Source of the DNA: Isoetes taiwanensis
Lineage: Eukaryota; Streptophyta; Lycopodiopsida; Isoetales; Isoetaceae
Reading direction: 5' to 3'
NCBI GenBank assembly: GCA_021234155.1
Contig: JAJEKV010000012.1
Span: forward strand, 4,095,789 to 4,159,788
Length of the DNA stretch: 64,000 nt
The position numbers and the translations under genes are program-made. Below the pieces are notes generated by a model. The model searched no databases. It saw only the letters and a program-made list of their open reading frames with translations, and was not told the origin of the DNA. Position 1 is the stretch's first letter; each line of letters starts with the position of its first letter. Below, one piece after another: positions 37,926 through 48,537 of this stretch.

Positions 37926-39439
37926 CTTGTTCCTGTCTTCCCCTCTCAGGAACTCTAGATATTCTATCAAAATCATCAGAGAAGAGTGCATTAGAATTGA
38001 TGACATTAAGGAAGGAATTAAACAAATTAGAAACACCAGTGAAGTTACCAATAGCATCCCCTTTCCTGTCATACTTGTCTCTATGTTTACTTTTGTGAGC
38101 AGTTACATAACCTTCCAAATCTAACTGGAAATTCATCTTAATCCAAAAAATAGAGATATTTTTTTTACCATACACAATCCTATTTCTAGCCTTCCAAATG
38201 TTCCACAGGGCAGTAAACACAGGCATCATTATTTTGAATATGTTGGAGCAAGTTTCCCTGATTTTGAACAGAGAAATACTGCCTAAATTTACTATAGAAC
38301 CAAGACCAAAAGTCAGCAATTTTTGGACACATAAAGATGTGTTGCATAGTTTCATCTTGGGAGCAATTCAATTGGCAGGCTGGAAGAAAAGTCGAATTTC
38401 TTTTAGATAGGGAGACAAGATTAGGAAGCCTTTTGTGAGCAATCAACCAAATAAAGAAATTAACCTTTGGAGGGCAGTAAGATTTCCAGATATTTCTGAA
38501 AAGAATTTTACATTCATCATCTGAGATAGACCATTTGTATTTAGCTTTATCAGAGGTGTCCCTTTGATTGAGAATGGCATATACAGAACTCACTTTGTAT
38601 TTATTATTGCCATTACTTTTCAAAATAAGACCATTACCATTGTCTACCAGATTAATAGTTTGAGACAAAATACTTTTGAGTAATAAAGGTCCACGTTCAT
38701 AAAAAAAAAAAAAAAAATAGTTTGAGACAAAATACTTTTGAAATGAAGGAAGATGGTTTTGTCACTTGAAGTACCATGGATTAATCTCCTGAGATTGGTC
38801 CAAGAAATGAAAACATTCCTATATAAATCTTTGATATGAGTAATACCATAGCCAGATCATTTCCTATAAATTTTCGGATGTCTCAAAGCAGGGATGTTAC
38901 CATTGCAATCCTTAAACACTGAAAACCAGAAAAGGGAAGAGTGCATATGGCGATCTTGCATGTCAGGGTTATCAAAACTACCCTGCACAATATTCCAAGC
39001 CTTAATCATATTTTGCATAAGAGGGGAGGTGTTTTTACCAGGATGGAGAATATTGAGGGCTGACTCGGGAAGACAATGCTTCACAGATGGGTGGCCTTCT
39101 AGATAGGAACTTTCAATCCAATGCCTAATGAAAATTGAAGCCATAGAATTATTTCCAGACAAGGTTCTCCAAATAAATTTGCCTGCCAGGGCACATACTT
39201 GCAGATATAAGTCCTCCATTTGTCTTAGCCCTAGTGACAATGTCCCAATTAACTGATTACCTTCCCAAATGAAATTTCTGATAGTTTTCTCTAGCTCATG
39301 TATATAGATTTGGGAGCAACAAGAGCAGAGGAGAAATAAATATGGGTTGCTGCAAGAACAGAGTTTGCAATAAGAGTTCTGCCTGCCATTGATAAGGTGT
39401 TTATGAAAGTGTTTAATTTCTTCCTAATTCTTTGGGGAG
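37921..39439 (-). pseudogene. LINE remnant A: reverse-transcriptase tail and zf-RVT domain
   Basis: Minus-strand frames in order from 39439 downward give the thumb region (SMAGRTLIAN and SALVAPKSIY-like fragments), then LQVCALAGKFIWRTLSGN near 39200. The zinc-binding zf-RVT domain at 38668-38186 reads KVNFFIWLIAHKRLPNLVSL with a Cys/His pair and HIFMCPKIADFWSW. A tail follows with ALWNIWKARNRIVYG near 38215. Frames are broken by stops and by a small insertion at 38680-38716. Typical plant L1-type LINE, non-functional. Confidence 0.7.
38680..38716 (+). mobile_element. Extremely truncated LINE/retroposon insertion with 25-base target duplication
   Basis: About 21 bases (GTAATAAAGGTCCACGTTCAT) plus a poly(A) run are flanked by two identical 25-base copies at 38655-38679 and 38717-38741. 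The same 3' end motif adjoins the poly(T) at 39440-39457 on the minus strand, so both are 3' ends of one LINE family. Confidence 0.85.
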
Positions 39440-40520
39440 TTTTTTTTTTTTTTTTTTGATGAACGTGGACCTTTATTACTCAAAAGAATACAAAGCGTAC
39501 ATGGGGGACTCAAAACCCAGTGGAGAAGATATCCACTAGAGCAACACTACCCACCACATACATAACATAGAAAAGCAGATAACACAGATCACTATGAGCA
39601 CAACTGTTTGCTATGAGTAGGTGTGAATCTGAAGATACTGCTCCCAAATGACACTTTTGATGTCATCCTTTAAGGAAGAACACTTGTACGCCTTCATAAT
39701 GCGACTACGGGCATCGCTAAGCACTTGCGTATCTAAAAAGAGCTGTCCCTTGAAGATGAGAAGATTTCGTCTCTTCCAGATGGATCAGATGGCCAAGCAG
39801 ATGCTAAGTGGAAAGCCCTCTTTGCCAACTTATCCCAAGAACTAGGATAGACTGACAATAGGACCTGCTGACTATTCAAGTCACAATGGAAAAGACTCAG
39901 AAGCCACTGCCAAGCAGGTCGAACATGGTGACACAAGAAAAAGCAGTGCTCAATTGTCTCATCCCTATGCGTGCAAAGAAGGCAGATCACAGAGACTTCT
40001 GGACGGAATCGATGAACAACAGTATTTACCCACACGCATCTATGAATGATCTGCCACCATAAAATGGATAGCTTAGGATGATGCAATTTATCCCATACCT
40101 ATCGCCAGACTGCTTTACGATGAGGCTCGGGGATAACTAAAGGCCACTTTGGCGATGGAGGCAACACCTCAGGATGAAGCAGGACCACATACATCGAGTG
40201 CACCAGGTGCTCCTCCTTAACACTGCCATGAACCACCCAGAACTGGGGAGCCACGTCTTGTGGGTGTGGAGGAAGTGTAGCAGCTACTTTTTCCCAAATG
40301 CCCCGGTCCCAACGAAGGAGAAGGAACTTCAATTTGAACTCATTCCACGTCAACAATCTTGTCTCATTATACCATGCAGATACCGTGAGCACACCTGCTG
40401 CTCACCACCGACGTTGCGTCAATGGATGGACAGAAGAGACCAGGGGATAATCTGCCTGACCGTCACCCAAAGGGATCCACCAACAACTGGCTATAGGATC
40501 TGTGTGGGCTTGTTCTACAT
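39440..40520 (-). pseudogene. LINE remnant B with poly(A) tail
   Basis: On the minus strand the 3' end is at 39440-39457 (poly(A)), preceded by GAGTAATAAAGGTCCACG. Upstream, 40086-39733 encodes a zf-RVT domain with LSILWWQIIHRCVWVN, a Cys-x2-Cys pair and ETIEHCFFLCHHVRPAWQWL. A shifted frame near 39800 continues with SIWKRRNLLIFKGQLFL. Fragments at 40392-40099 precede it. The 5' side abuts LINE ORF1 sequence near 40520. No matching target duplication was found, so the junction may be a rearrangement. Confidence 0.65.
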
Positions 40521-42057
40521 TTAAGCTAGCAAGTACCTGAAATTGATTGGAGCAATCAATTTTGTCCACAATATTGTCTTGATAATCTTCCTGAAGGATT
40601 ATATTGTCTTTGAAATCTAGTTCATTAGCAGCCTTGTCTTGATTTAATAATGGCAAACCTGCAGAGGTTGCATGATAAAGCGTTGTTGAAATACCTGGAA
40701 TGCTGGTTACTGAATTGTCTTTGATTGACTTGTCCATATCTATAGACAATTGTTGTGAGACCTTATCCAGACCTGTCCTTTTTGATTGAGCCGATTTTTT
40801 TGGCCCAATCTGTTTATCATTTTCATAACTTTCTGCCAAAATTTTGTCACATATTTTTAAGCCTTTAAGTATGGCAGGTTGTTGAGTAGTATGGCGTTTA
40901 ATAATTAATGGAACACTCTTAACTTTTGCATGTTCCAAATGATCAACTAGAGTGTGTGGCTATAAGATGTAATTTTCTTTGGTGTCTGCAATGACCTGAT
41001 TCAGCAAGTCATGAAGCTTGTCTGTTTGTAATTCATTTTGCTGAATTGGAGCTTTCCCTTTGTCCTTGGTTCTTTCATAATTCTGCAAGACTTTCATACC
41101 TGAACCATTATGAGCATCAAATATACCTTTAGGATATTGAAGCCCCTTGTCATTATTGACCTCAGACTGTGGAATCTTTTCCAATCTTTTAATTTGATTA
41201 TTTCTGATTCTCCTTCTACTTCCATTAACCCTATTCCATTGAAACTTTTGACTGAGGTCATGTTCATGAGAAGTCAAAGTCGAGTTGACTGACTTTCCTG
41301 ATAAGTGCACTCCCTTGACTTTGTTTGCATTGTCATTTTAGAGAGCTAAATCAGAATTCTGTTGAATTTGGTTTGGTTCAGCTCTGCTCAAAACTGCCTC
41401 CCTCTATGAACAATCTGTGTACCAAAAATGTCTCTTCATACAACTCTGACAATGAGGAGGTAATCCTGACCATCTCAAAGATAGATAGGAGCTTTGGCCA
41501 AATGCATCAGAGAAGGGTATGGATGTAGGGGTAGATTTGGAGAGATCCAGCTGGATAAAAGCTCTTGGGGATCTTGAAGGTGAGTATTCAGTGCAAATGT
41601 AATTTCCAATGGAGTTAAACAGTAGCTTGAGGCATTCTTCATTCTAGTAGATAGGATTTAAACCTTGCAGGGTAGTAGAGGCCACACACAAGTTATCCAT
41701 GCCCTCAGAGTTGAGTTTCGGGTCCCATTTGAGAAAAGAAAGTTTGTAAGATTCATATGTTTGGAGATCAAGCTTTAAGAGAAAATTGGCAGTTCTCTGG
41801 CTACCATATTCTACCATTATATATGGATAATTTAGCCAGTACATAGCATTTATGAGAACTCCCTTTTGGAGGTTAAGGCAGAATAACCATAATTTATCTA
41901 ACTGGATGTTGACAGCAGTGTCTCTGAGAGAGGACATTTTAGAATGAACTGAAGGAAGATCAAGAGAAATACCATGATAAATCTTTTGCTTGCTACCCTC
42001 GATTGGGCGGAGCTCCTTCAAAGCAGCATCATAATTTTTATCAGGCTGGATCATAAT
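40400..42057 (-). pseudogene. LINE ORF1-like coding remnant
   Basis: Three minus-strand frames, 42054-41644, 41310-40960 and 40938-40402, appear to be pieces of one ORF1. The first has KLSFLKWDPKLNSEGMDNLC, resembling the DUF4283 region of plant L1 ORF1 proteins. The last is Lys/Asp-rich and includes CSNQFQVLASLNVEQA, like the ORF1 end that precedes ORF2. The endonuclease and reverse-transcriptase core expected next is missing, so the element is internally deleted. Confidence 0.5.
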
Positions 42058-42059
42058 TA

Positions 42060-43064
42060 TCCTTTACGATGGTGGTATAGCAACTGAAAATGAGTGCAGA
42101 ATGCACACATTTGCTGGTCTGATACATCAAGATGTAGCATTATAGATAGGTCTTTTCCTTTGGTTTGCACACGTCAACAGAAGACGATTATGAACATGTT
42201 ATTACTATTTGCAAAAATTACGATGTTTGTGTTGGTACCCATTGTACAAATTCTCAAAATATAGATGAAGGCTTTGGTAATACTACCATCATCCTACGTG
42301 TGTTCCTATAAGATGATTGACGTTTACACCAAAGTTTCATTCTTTGTAGTAGTTATGTAATGTACGCATCTATGACATTTTATGCATTCAAATTCGGCAT
42401 AAGGTGGATAAAATTAATAATGTAAATGAAAATAAGCTCATCTTCTATCTTCTATGTTGACATTCCTCTACAACTTTCCCTGGTCATTTCTTACAAAAAT
42501 GCATACGTCAACTCACATCTAACAATTGTATAGAAACTACAATGCTCAAACATTTCCTCCATGAGGGTATGCACTCTCCTACTTCTACACAACGAGGATA
42601 GATTGGTACCTCCACCAAAACATAACATGGTGATCCCTTCCTATTACCTTCATCTTACTTTATAATTTATCTTTATCTTAATCTTTTAATCATGTGACAT
42701 GAAGTTCAAAGAGGAAAGGATGTACACGTATAGATATTCTACATGTTGCATATGCATGTCCAATCAAAAGGACCACACTTTTTGGATTGGCTATATTCAG
42801 CATCAACATCTACATTTTCAAAAATAATAGATGTAGAACAAATATAGGCTCAAGTAGGTCACATTCCAAAAATCATATGCTCCCAAATTTGAATTTTAAT
42901 TCCCTCGATTACTTGCATGTGAAAGCACAAAAGTGTTTCTATAGTACATTCAGGTTCAATGTTGGGTTGCAACTTTTCTAAGTCCAAATATCCTTGCCCC
43001 CTCCAAGCCACATTGTCTATTCTCGCCAACAATTATAACAACCACCTCTTTAAATTGTTACTAA
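42060..43064. other. Probable body of a non-autonomous Helitron or plain intergenic DNA
   Basis: This AT-rich stretch lies just upstream of the plus-strand Helitron-type 3' end. No coding capacity was seen. A matching 5' TC end after an A could not be singled out, so element membership is inference. Confidence 0.25.
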
Positions 43065-43092
43065 GCCCGGCAACGCCGGGCACCATAACTAG
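43065..43092 (+). mobile_element. Helitron-type 3' terminus
   Basis: A hairpin GCCCGGCAACGCCGGGC (7-bp stem, AAC loop) is followed by ACCATAA, CTAG and then T. The spacing and CTAG-T match the minus-strand terminus at 33586-33613, where the hairpin is followed by ACCACTA and CTAG-T. The body would lie to the left. Confidence 0.6.
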
Positions 43093-43339
43093 TCTTCTCA
43101 GGTTTTGGATCGAAGATTTTGTTAAGATTGGTGGCTGCTTGTTTCTTCAAGAAAATACTTGAATTTCGAGCTTCAATCCTTCATCAAGGCTTATCATCGA
43201 AACTATTACTAAATTTTGTGATAATTGTGTTTAACGATTTTGAATTGTTTTGTTAAGCCCATATGAGGACTTAACAAAACTTTGTATGGTTTTCCTTAAT
43301 TAATGAAAAAATCATCTCGTACCTTAAAAAAGGGGGTTA

Positions 43340-43520
43340 TTTTTTTCTGATCTTTGGAAAACGTCTTAAGAAAATTCCAAAAACATTTTCTTTCAAATCG
43401 GAAAATCTCAAATTAACAATATTGATAATAGCCCCTTGTATAAAATTTTGATCCTTGTATAAAAAGGTTCTTGTTAAGTGGAAATTTGAGCATCTAATTG
43501 TCTCATTAAGTGCAATACAT
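43340..43520 (+). repeat. Dispersed repeat, copy 1
   Basis: Shares anchors with 54555-54720 in the same order: AAATTCCAAAA, a CAAATTAACAA box followed by ATTGATA, and TCATTAAG/CCATTAAG preceded by AATTTGAG. The copies are diverged. Function unknown. Confidence 0.5.
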
Positions 43521-43574
43521 TGTCTTTAATTTGTTTTATGTCAAAATAATAAACTTTCTAGCAAATTCTAGCAA

Positions 43575-43829
43575 TTACTCACGAGTTGTGCCAGGAGCAT
43601 TTTTGGCGAGGTCAAAACCCTCCTATGCGCATCTCATGAGTAAGTGGCATGATTTCCCATTTTGATGTTGGTTTTTTAAAAATAAAGTGTGTATCTAGGC
43701 TAACTAAGATGAGTAAAGCAGGATTATGCCCTTACTTTCCCATTTTGGTTTCATCTTTGCCCTCTCACGAGTTGCGCCAAAGACCATTTTGACCTCGCCA
43801 AAACACCCGCAGACGCAACTCATGAGTAA
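43575..43829. repeat. Pair of long imperfect hairpins
   Basis: The unit 43575-43643 begins TTACTCACGAGTTGTGC and ends GCGCATCTCATGAGTAA, which are near reverse complements. A related unit at 43763-43829 begins CTCACGAGTTGCGCC and ends GACGCAACTCATGAGTAA. Both enclose a GGCGAGGTCAAAA-like core, in opposite orientation between units. Confidence 0.65.
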
Positions 43830-43989
43830 CCTAAAATTTGCATAACTCCAAATAAATGACCTGAAATTTGTCGCATTAGAACCCTTAGACTGTCTATAAC
43901 GTGTTTTTGATATTTAACTAATCTAGAAACACCATATCTTACTCCAAATTAGCCAAAGTTCTCCAAACCCTAAAATTCCAAAATTAGAG

Positions 43990-45340
43990 TTTGTCTATAA
44001 ATAGTAGCATAACCCCAGTACATCCTCACAAGTTTGCTCTCAGCTCCTAAGCCAAATTTTCAAGTCCCAGAGGTGCATCAGTCATCGTTTCGCAACCCCA
44101 GCTAGTAGTCCAGCATGGCCACTGCTTCCTTCATCGAATGGTACAACGCCTCAGCCCATGTATCCCAGGTAGATGTCAATCTAGTTTATAGAACTTGATG
44201 TCAAGACAACTTTAGCTGCAACTTCTTGTTACCATACTATCTAGAATGAGTCCGATCGAGGCTAGAGTTGTCCAAATCACGCCATGTAAAGGGTACTGGA
44301 TCCTCAAACCAACCTTGGCTACGATGTTAGAGTATGTCACAAACATCATGAAGGCTTTGCAAAACAAGGCTCAGCTCATGCCAGACTACATGACCGTAAA
44401 CTTTGATGGCTAAAGATACCTCTCTCTTAATACTGCCTGAGCCACGTCTTGCGTATAGAGTCCAGAAAGTTGTAGGTTAATCTTTCAACCAGCCATTTGA
44501 CCTTGAGCTCTTAGACTCTAGGATAGATGAGCATCTGTTTTTGGAGTACGAGGCTAGAGTTACAGAAAGCAAGTGGCATTGGACAAACTTCTTGAAGGCA
44601 GCGAAAACTTAGTTGACGTACTGACAGATGAAGAATAGAGACCAAAAGAAGAGTTCTAAAAGATGGACACAGAAGAGCGGGCACCTATATCAATAAAACG
44701 AGTAATGCCAGCCTATCAGCAATCTTCATCGATAGGAGGGATAATTGTTGATCAATGACATCAAGAATCTTCCAGAGTGCCAAGCCCCTGGCTGCCATAT
44801 CCATGAGCTCACATCAGCAAGAGGACCTTGATATCTTCATCAATTTTAACATGCAAGAGCTTCAAATAGAAGAGCGCAAGACAGAAATATACATATAGCT
44901 CAAGAGTATGTCAGATGTATGCCTACCTTAGCTTCAAGAACCTAGGGTCTGAAGGATAATCTTATGTTAGAAGAAGAGTAATCCATAGCGACATATCAGC
45001 TCATACGAATTGGAGGGAAAACCACCATGATCTTGCGGCCTAACAACTCAAGTGAATGTAGGGCAACATCAGCAAAAGAGTAGCTAAGCTATGACAACCA
45101 AAGTTCTCAAGGCCAACCATGACGAGCTCCCAGCCCTCTTGCACCAGTGACCTTAGCGACTTCATCGACCTCGAAAATAGGGGTCCACGTTAGAGGAACG
45201 AGAGGAGATGCATTGCAGGAGAAGGACCATCTCCGACTTGGAGGCCTATGTCAGCACCAGAGGCAAGATTAAGGAGGAGGATATTCTGCCCAAACAATAG
45301 CCCCAGCTTAACGGTGCTGTTATCAACTCCCCAAACTAAC
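43990..45340 (+). pseudogene. Unclassified decayed coding-like region
   Basis: TATAAATAG lies at 43996-44004 and an ATG at 44115 opens a short frame, MATASFIEWYNASAHVSQ. Farther on, coherent stretches such as YWILKPTLATMLEYV near 44300 occur in changing frames broken by stops. The amino-acid mix suggests a former protein, possibly a gag-like or transposase-like product, but no family could be recognised. Confidence 0.25.
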
Positions 45341-45349
45341 TAGAGCAAC

Positions 45350-45632
45350 CAGGAGAATATGCTTGGGTGAATCCATCAAGCCATAGGAGAATTTGCTTGA
45401 GTGAATCTTGAGAATTCGCTTAAGGAATCTTGAGGATTCGCTTGAGTGAATCCTCCAATCCAATCACCCTACAAAGCCCTGCAGCAGGCCTATAAAGCGA
45501 AATCAAAGCATGTATCAAGCTATAAACTGACACCTCTGCCACTAGGAGGATTTGCTTTAGTGAATCCTCCACGCCAAGGAGGATTCGCTTGTGCGAATCC
45601 TGAGGATTCACTTGAGTGAATCCTCCTTGGCT
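45350..45632. repeat. Cluster of near-palindromic AGGATTCGCTTGAGTGAATCCT units
   Basis: At least seven variants of GGATTCGCTTGAGTGAATCC occur between 45350 and 45632, clustered near 45360-45450 and 45545-45632. Each is an imperfect palindrome (AGGATTC against GAATCCT) and could form a hairpin. The minus-strand open frame across part of the array is a by-product. Confidence 0.75.
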
Positions 45633-45819
45633 ACTCTAGTCAATTTCGGGAGCCAATAAAGTGGGCGCCAGCTAAGGAGAGCCTAGCAACCAGACAACTT
45701 CAGTGCGTCAGCCAAGTAGTGGACCGGACCCAAAAGATGGGCCTGTAGCTACAAATCACTCAAAGAGACCACAATGAGTTACAACACGTACGTGATGACG
45801 ACCACACTTCCAAGCACAT

Positions 45820-45985
45820 GGAGGGCATCTCGCTCAACAGCACATGGAGGGCATCTTGCTCAAGAGTATAAATGTCGCTGAGATGATGTATAAATGTGTT
45901 TGGACGTGATTATGTCTTTGTGTCTGCTCCTGATGCATGTAAGGCTGGTGTTGCTCCTGATGCATCTAAGGCTGGTGTATTTACT
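45820..45985. repeat. Short tandem duplications
   Basis: CACATGGAGGGCATCTCGCT occurs twice near 45818 and 45842, and GCTCCTGATGCATGTAAGGC recurs with one change near 45924 and 45953. Nothing else was recognised between 45633 and the PPR start. Confidence 0.6.
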
Positions 45986-46296
45986 GCATGAAGCCCTCCG
46001 TGGATGTCAGTTTTACTCAAACAGATAGATTTGGGCAGTGAATAATAATAAAAAAAGTCTCCACTTCATCCGAGAAGCTTGGCCGTCGTAGACTGTGCAT
46101 AGCTCCAGAGGGCAACCCTCTGTTGCGATAGCAACTTGTTAGAAGAGAAAACTTCTAGCCTATGCAATGCTCCACAAACAGCACACACAAACAGCAAGCT
46201 GGGTTAAACATATTTCCCTAAAAGACACATAAGAATAGGTATAGTTTTGCAATTTGTGTCAGTTTTGTAAAATTGAAGAGGACCCAATCTGTTTCG

Positions 46297-48537
46297 ATGG
46301 AGAGACGAATAAAAGATGTACTGCAAAATTTTGAAGCCAATTTGAAATGCGGGAATAGACAGTATTTAGATAGCTGTATTTGCCTTCTCCAGCATTGTAT
46401 TGATATGAAGATTTGCGTCATGGGCAAGATAGTTCATGCACAACTTATATCAAACTCATTGGAACCAGGTATGTTCGTAGAAAATACTCTGATCAATATG
46501 TATTTGAAATGTGGAAGCATAACTCATGCTATTGAGGTGTTTAGCAAGATGGCAGTGCGGAATGTGTTCACATGGACCATGTTAATTGCATGCTACATTC
46601 AGCAAAATAATGGAAGGAAAGCAATGGAAATATTTGGCAAAATGAGGCTGGAAGGTATTGAGGCTGATAAAGTGACCTTTGCTCAAATGCTCAATGCTTG
46701 TACATATGAAAGATCACTGGAACATGGAAAACGATTTCATGCCCAAATATTGAGATGTGGATATGAATCAGATGTCTTCATTGGGAACACGCTTGTTGGC
46801 TTGTATTCAAAATGTGGGAGCATCGAAGATGCTTCCCAGGTGTTTGAGGCAATGTCTAAATTGGATGGTGTATCATGGAATGCCATCATTGCTGGGTATA
46901 GTAAGGAGGGAGATAGGGGATATGTTCTATATTTTCTTAGAAGAATGCAAGATCAAGGTGTCCTTCCTAATAACGTGACTTTTGCAAATGTTTTGACTGC
47001 ATGTATTGGAGAGTTATCAGGTTTGGGACATGGGAAACATGTTCATGCCAGCATTCTCAAAGCTAGATTTGAGCCTGATCTTGTTATAAACAGCACCCTT
47101 GTTGACATGTATATAAAAAATGGAACTACGGAAAATGCTAATCAGGTCTTTGATAGGATGCCTATAAGAAATGTGGTGTCATGGAGCACAATGATTGCAG
47201 GTTATGCTTTTCATGGAAATAAAAACGAGGCACTCAAGCTGTTAAGCGAAATGGAACAATCAGGTGTAAAGCCAAATGAGATTACCTTTATCAATATGTT
47301 GAATGGTTGTTCTGCTAATGGGCTGTCTCTACAAAAAGGAAAAGAAGTTCATGCGAGAATTATACAAATGCAGGAAACATTAAACATTTGGTTAAGTAGT
47401 GCTCTTCTTGACATGTATGTAAAATGCGGTAGTTTAACAGACGCCGAACAAGTTTTTAATAATGCATCTGCACAAGATACTGTCTCATGGAGTATATTAA
47501 TTGCGGGATTTGTTCAGCAGGGGCTTGGGAGGAAAGCTATCAAGCTTTTGGATCAAATGCAACAATATGGTTTTGCACCAAACAATATCACTTTTGTCAG
47601 CATTCTAAATGGCTGCACCGATACAGAATGTTTGGAGTATGGAAAGCTAATCCATTGTAATGTTTTAAATGCTGGCTTTTATGTAGATGTGTTTGTTGGT
47701 AGTGCTCTTATTGACATGTATGGCAAGTGTGGGAATTTGAAGGATGCCTGTAGTGTCTTTGACAGGATGCCTCGTCGAAATGATGCATCATGGAATGCTA
47801 TCATTGCAGCACACGTTTTAAAAGAGAATGTTCAGAATTCTGTATTTTATGTTATGCAGATGCAAGAAGAAGGCATAAAACCAAATGAAGGAACATATAT
47901 TAACATCTTAAGTGCATGTGCCAACTCAGCAGTGTTAAAAGACGGCAAGCAGATTCATGCTGAGATATTGAGAACTAAATTCGATTTAGATATCCTTGTG
48001 AACAGTAGCATAATTGATATGTATGCTAGATGTGGAAGCATGATGGATGCTTCTTTTGTCTTCAACCGAATTCTTGAACCAAGTAGCACAACATGGAATA
48101 TAATGATTTCTGGATATGCTCAACATGGTGATGGTTGGAAGGCTTTTAAGCTGTTTGAATACATGGGGCAAATGGGTGTTAGACCAAATGATGTGACTTT
48201 TATATCTGTTATGTTCGCCTTTAGTCACTCAAATCTTGTGACTGAAGGATGCTATTGTTTCTTGTTGCTGAACCAGCAATGGTCTCTTTTGCCTAGGATG
48301 CAACATTTTGCATGCATTATTGATATCCTTGGGCGCTCAGGATTCCTTGACGAGGCAGCTGATGTTGCAAGTATGATACCTTTTGAATCAAACATTGTCG
48401 TGTGGACGTCTCTTCTGGGTGCCTGTAGAATTCATGCTGCTGTTGGGCTAGCAAAGGAGATCACAGAAATTATTCTCAAGATTGAACCTGAGAATATTAT
48501 CCAGCATCTATGCTGCATATCTAAGGTGCAACGATGA
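46297..48537 (+). CDS. PLS-type pentatricopeptide repeat protein with truncated E domain
   Basis: Single-exon frame of 746 residues from the first ATG at 46297. After about 40 N-terminal residues it consists of roughly 19 PPR motifs in P-L-S triplets. Typical blocks recur about every 100 residues: GKIVHAQLISN, NTLINMYLKCGS, RNVFTWTMLIACYIQ, GVKPNEITFINMLNGCS. PLS proteins bind organellar RNA one base per motif and usually serve C-to-U editing in plastids or mitochondria. After VVWTSLLGACRIHAAVGLA, the start of the E domain, the frame shifts at about 48505-48515 and stops at 48537. The expected SSIYAAYL continuation is in another frame and soon stops too. No DYW domain follows. It may act with a separate partner or be a young pseudogene. 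Confidence 0.85.
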   Translation: MERRIKDVLQNFEANLKCGNRQYLDSCICLLQHCIDMKICVMGKIVHAQLISNSLEPGMFVENTLINMYLKCGSITHAIEVFSKMAVRNVFTWTMLIACYIQQNNGRKAMEIFGKMRLEGIEADKVTFAQMLNACTYERSLEHGKRFHAQILRCGYESDVFIGNTLVGLYSKCGSIEDASQVFEAMSKLDGVSWNAIIAGYSKEGDRGYVLYFLRRMQDQGVLPNNVTFANVLTACIGELSGLGHGKHVHASILKARFEPDLVINSTLVDMYIKNGTTENANQVFDRMPIRNVVSWSTMIAGYAFHGNKNEALKLLSEMEQSGVKPNEITFINMLNGCSANGLSLQKGKEVHARIIQMQETLNIWLSSALLDMYVKCGSLTDAEQVFNNASAQDTVSWSILIAGFVQQGLGRKAIKLLDQMQQYGFAPNNITFVSILNGCTDTECLEYGKLIHCNVLNAGFYVDVFVGSALIDMYGKCGNLKDACSVFDRMPRRNDASWNAIIAAHVLKENVQNSVFYVMQMQEEGIKPNEGTYINILSACANSAVLKDGKQIHAEILRTKFDLDILVNSSIIDMYARCGSMMDASFVFNRILEPSSTTWNIMISGYAQHGDGWKAFKLFEYMGQMGVRPNDVTFISVMFAFSHSNLVTEGCYCFLLLNQQWSLLPRMQHFACIIDILGRSGFLDEAADVASMIPFESNIVVWTSLLGACRIHAAVGLAKEITEIILKIEPENIIQHLCCISKVQR

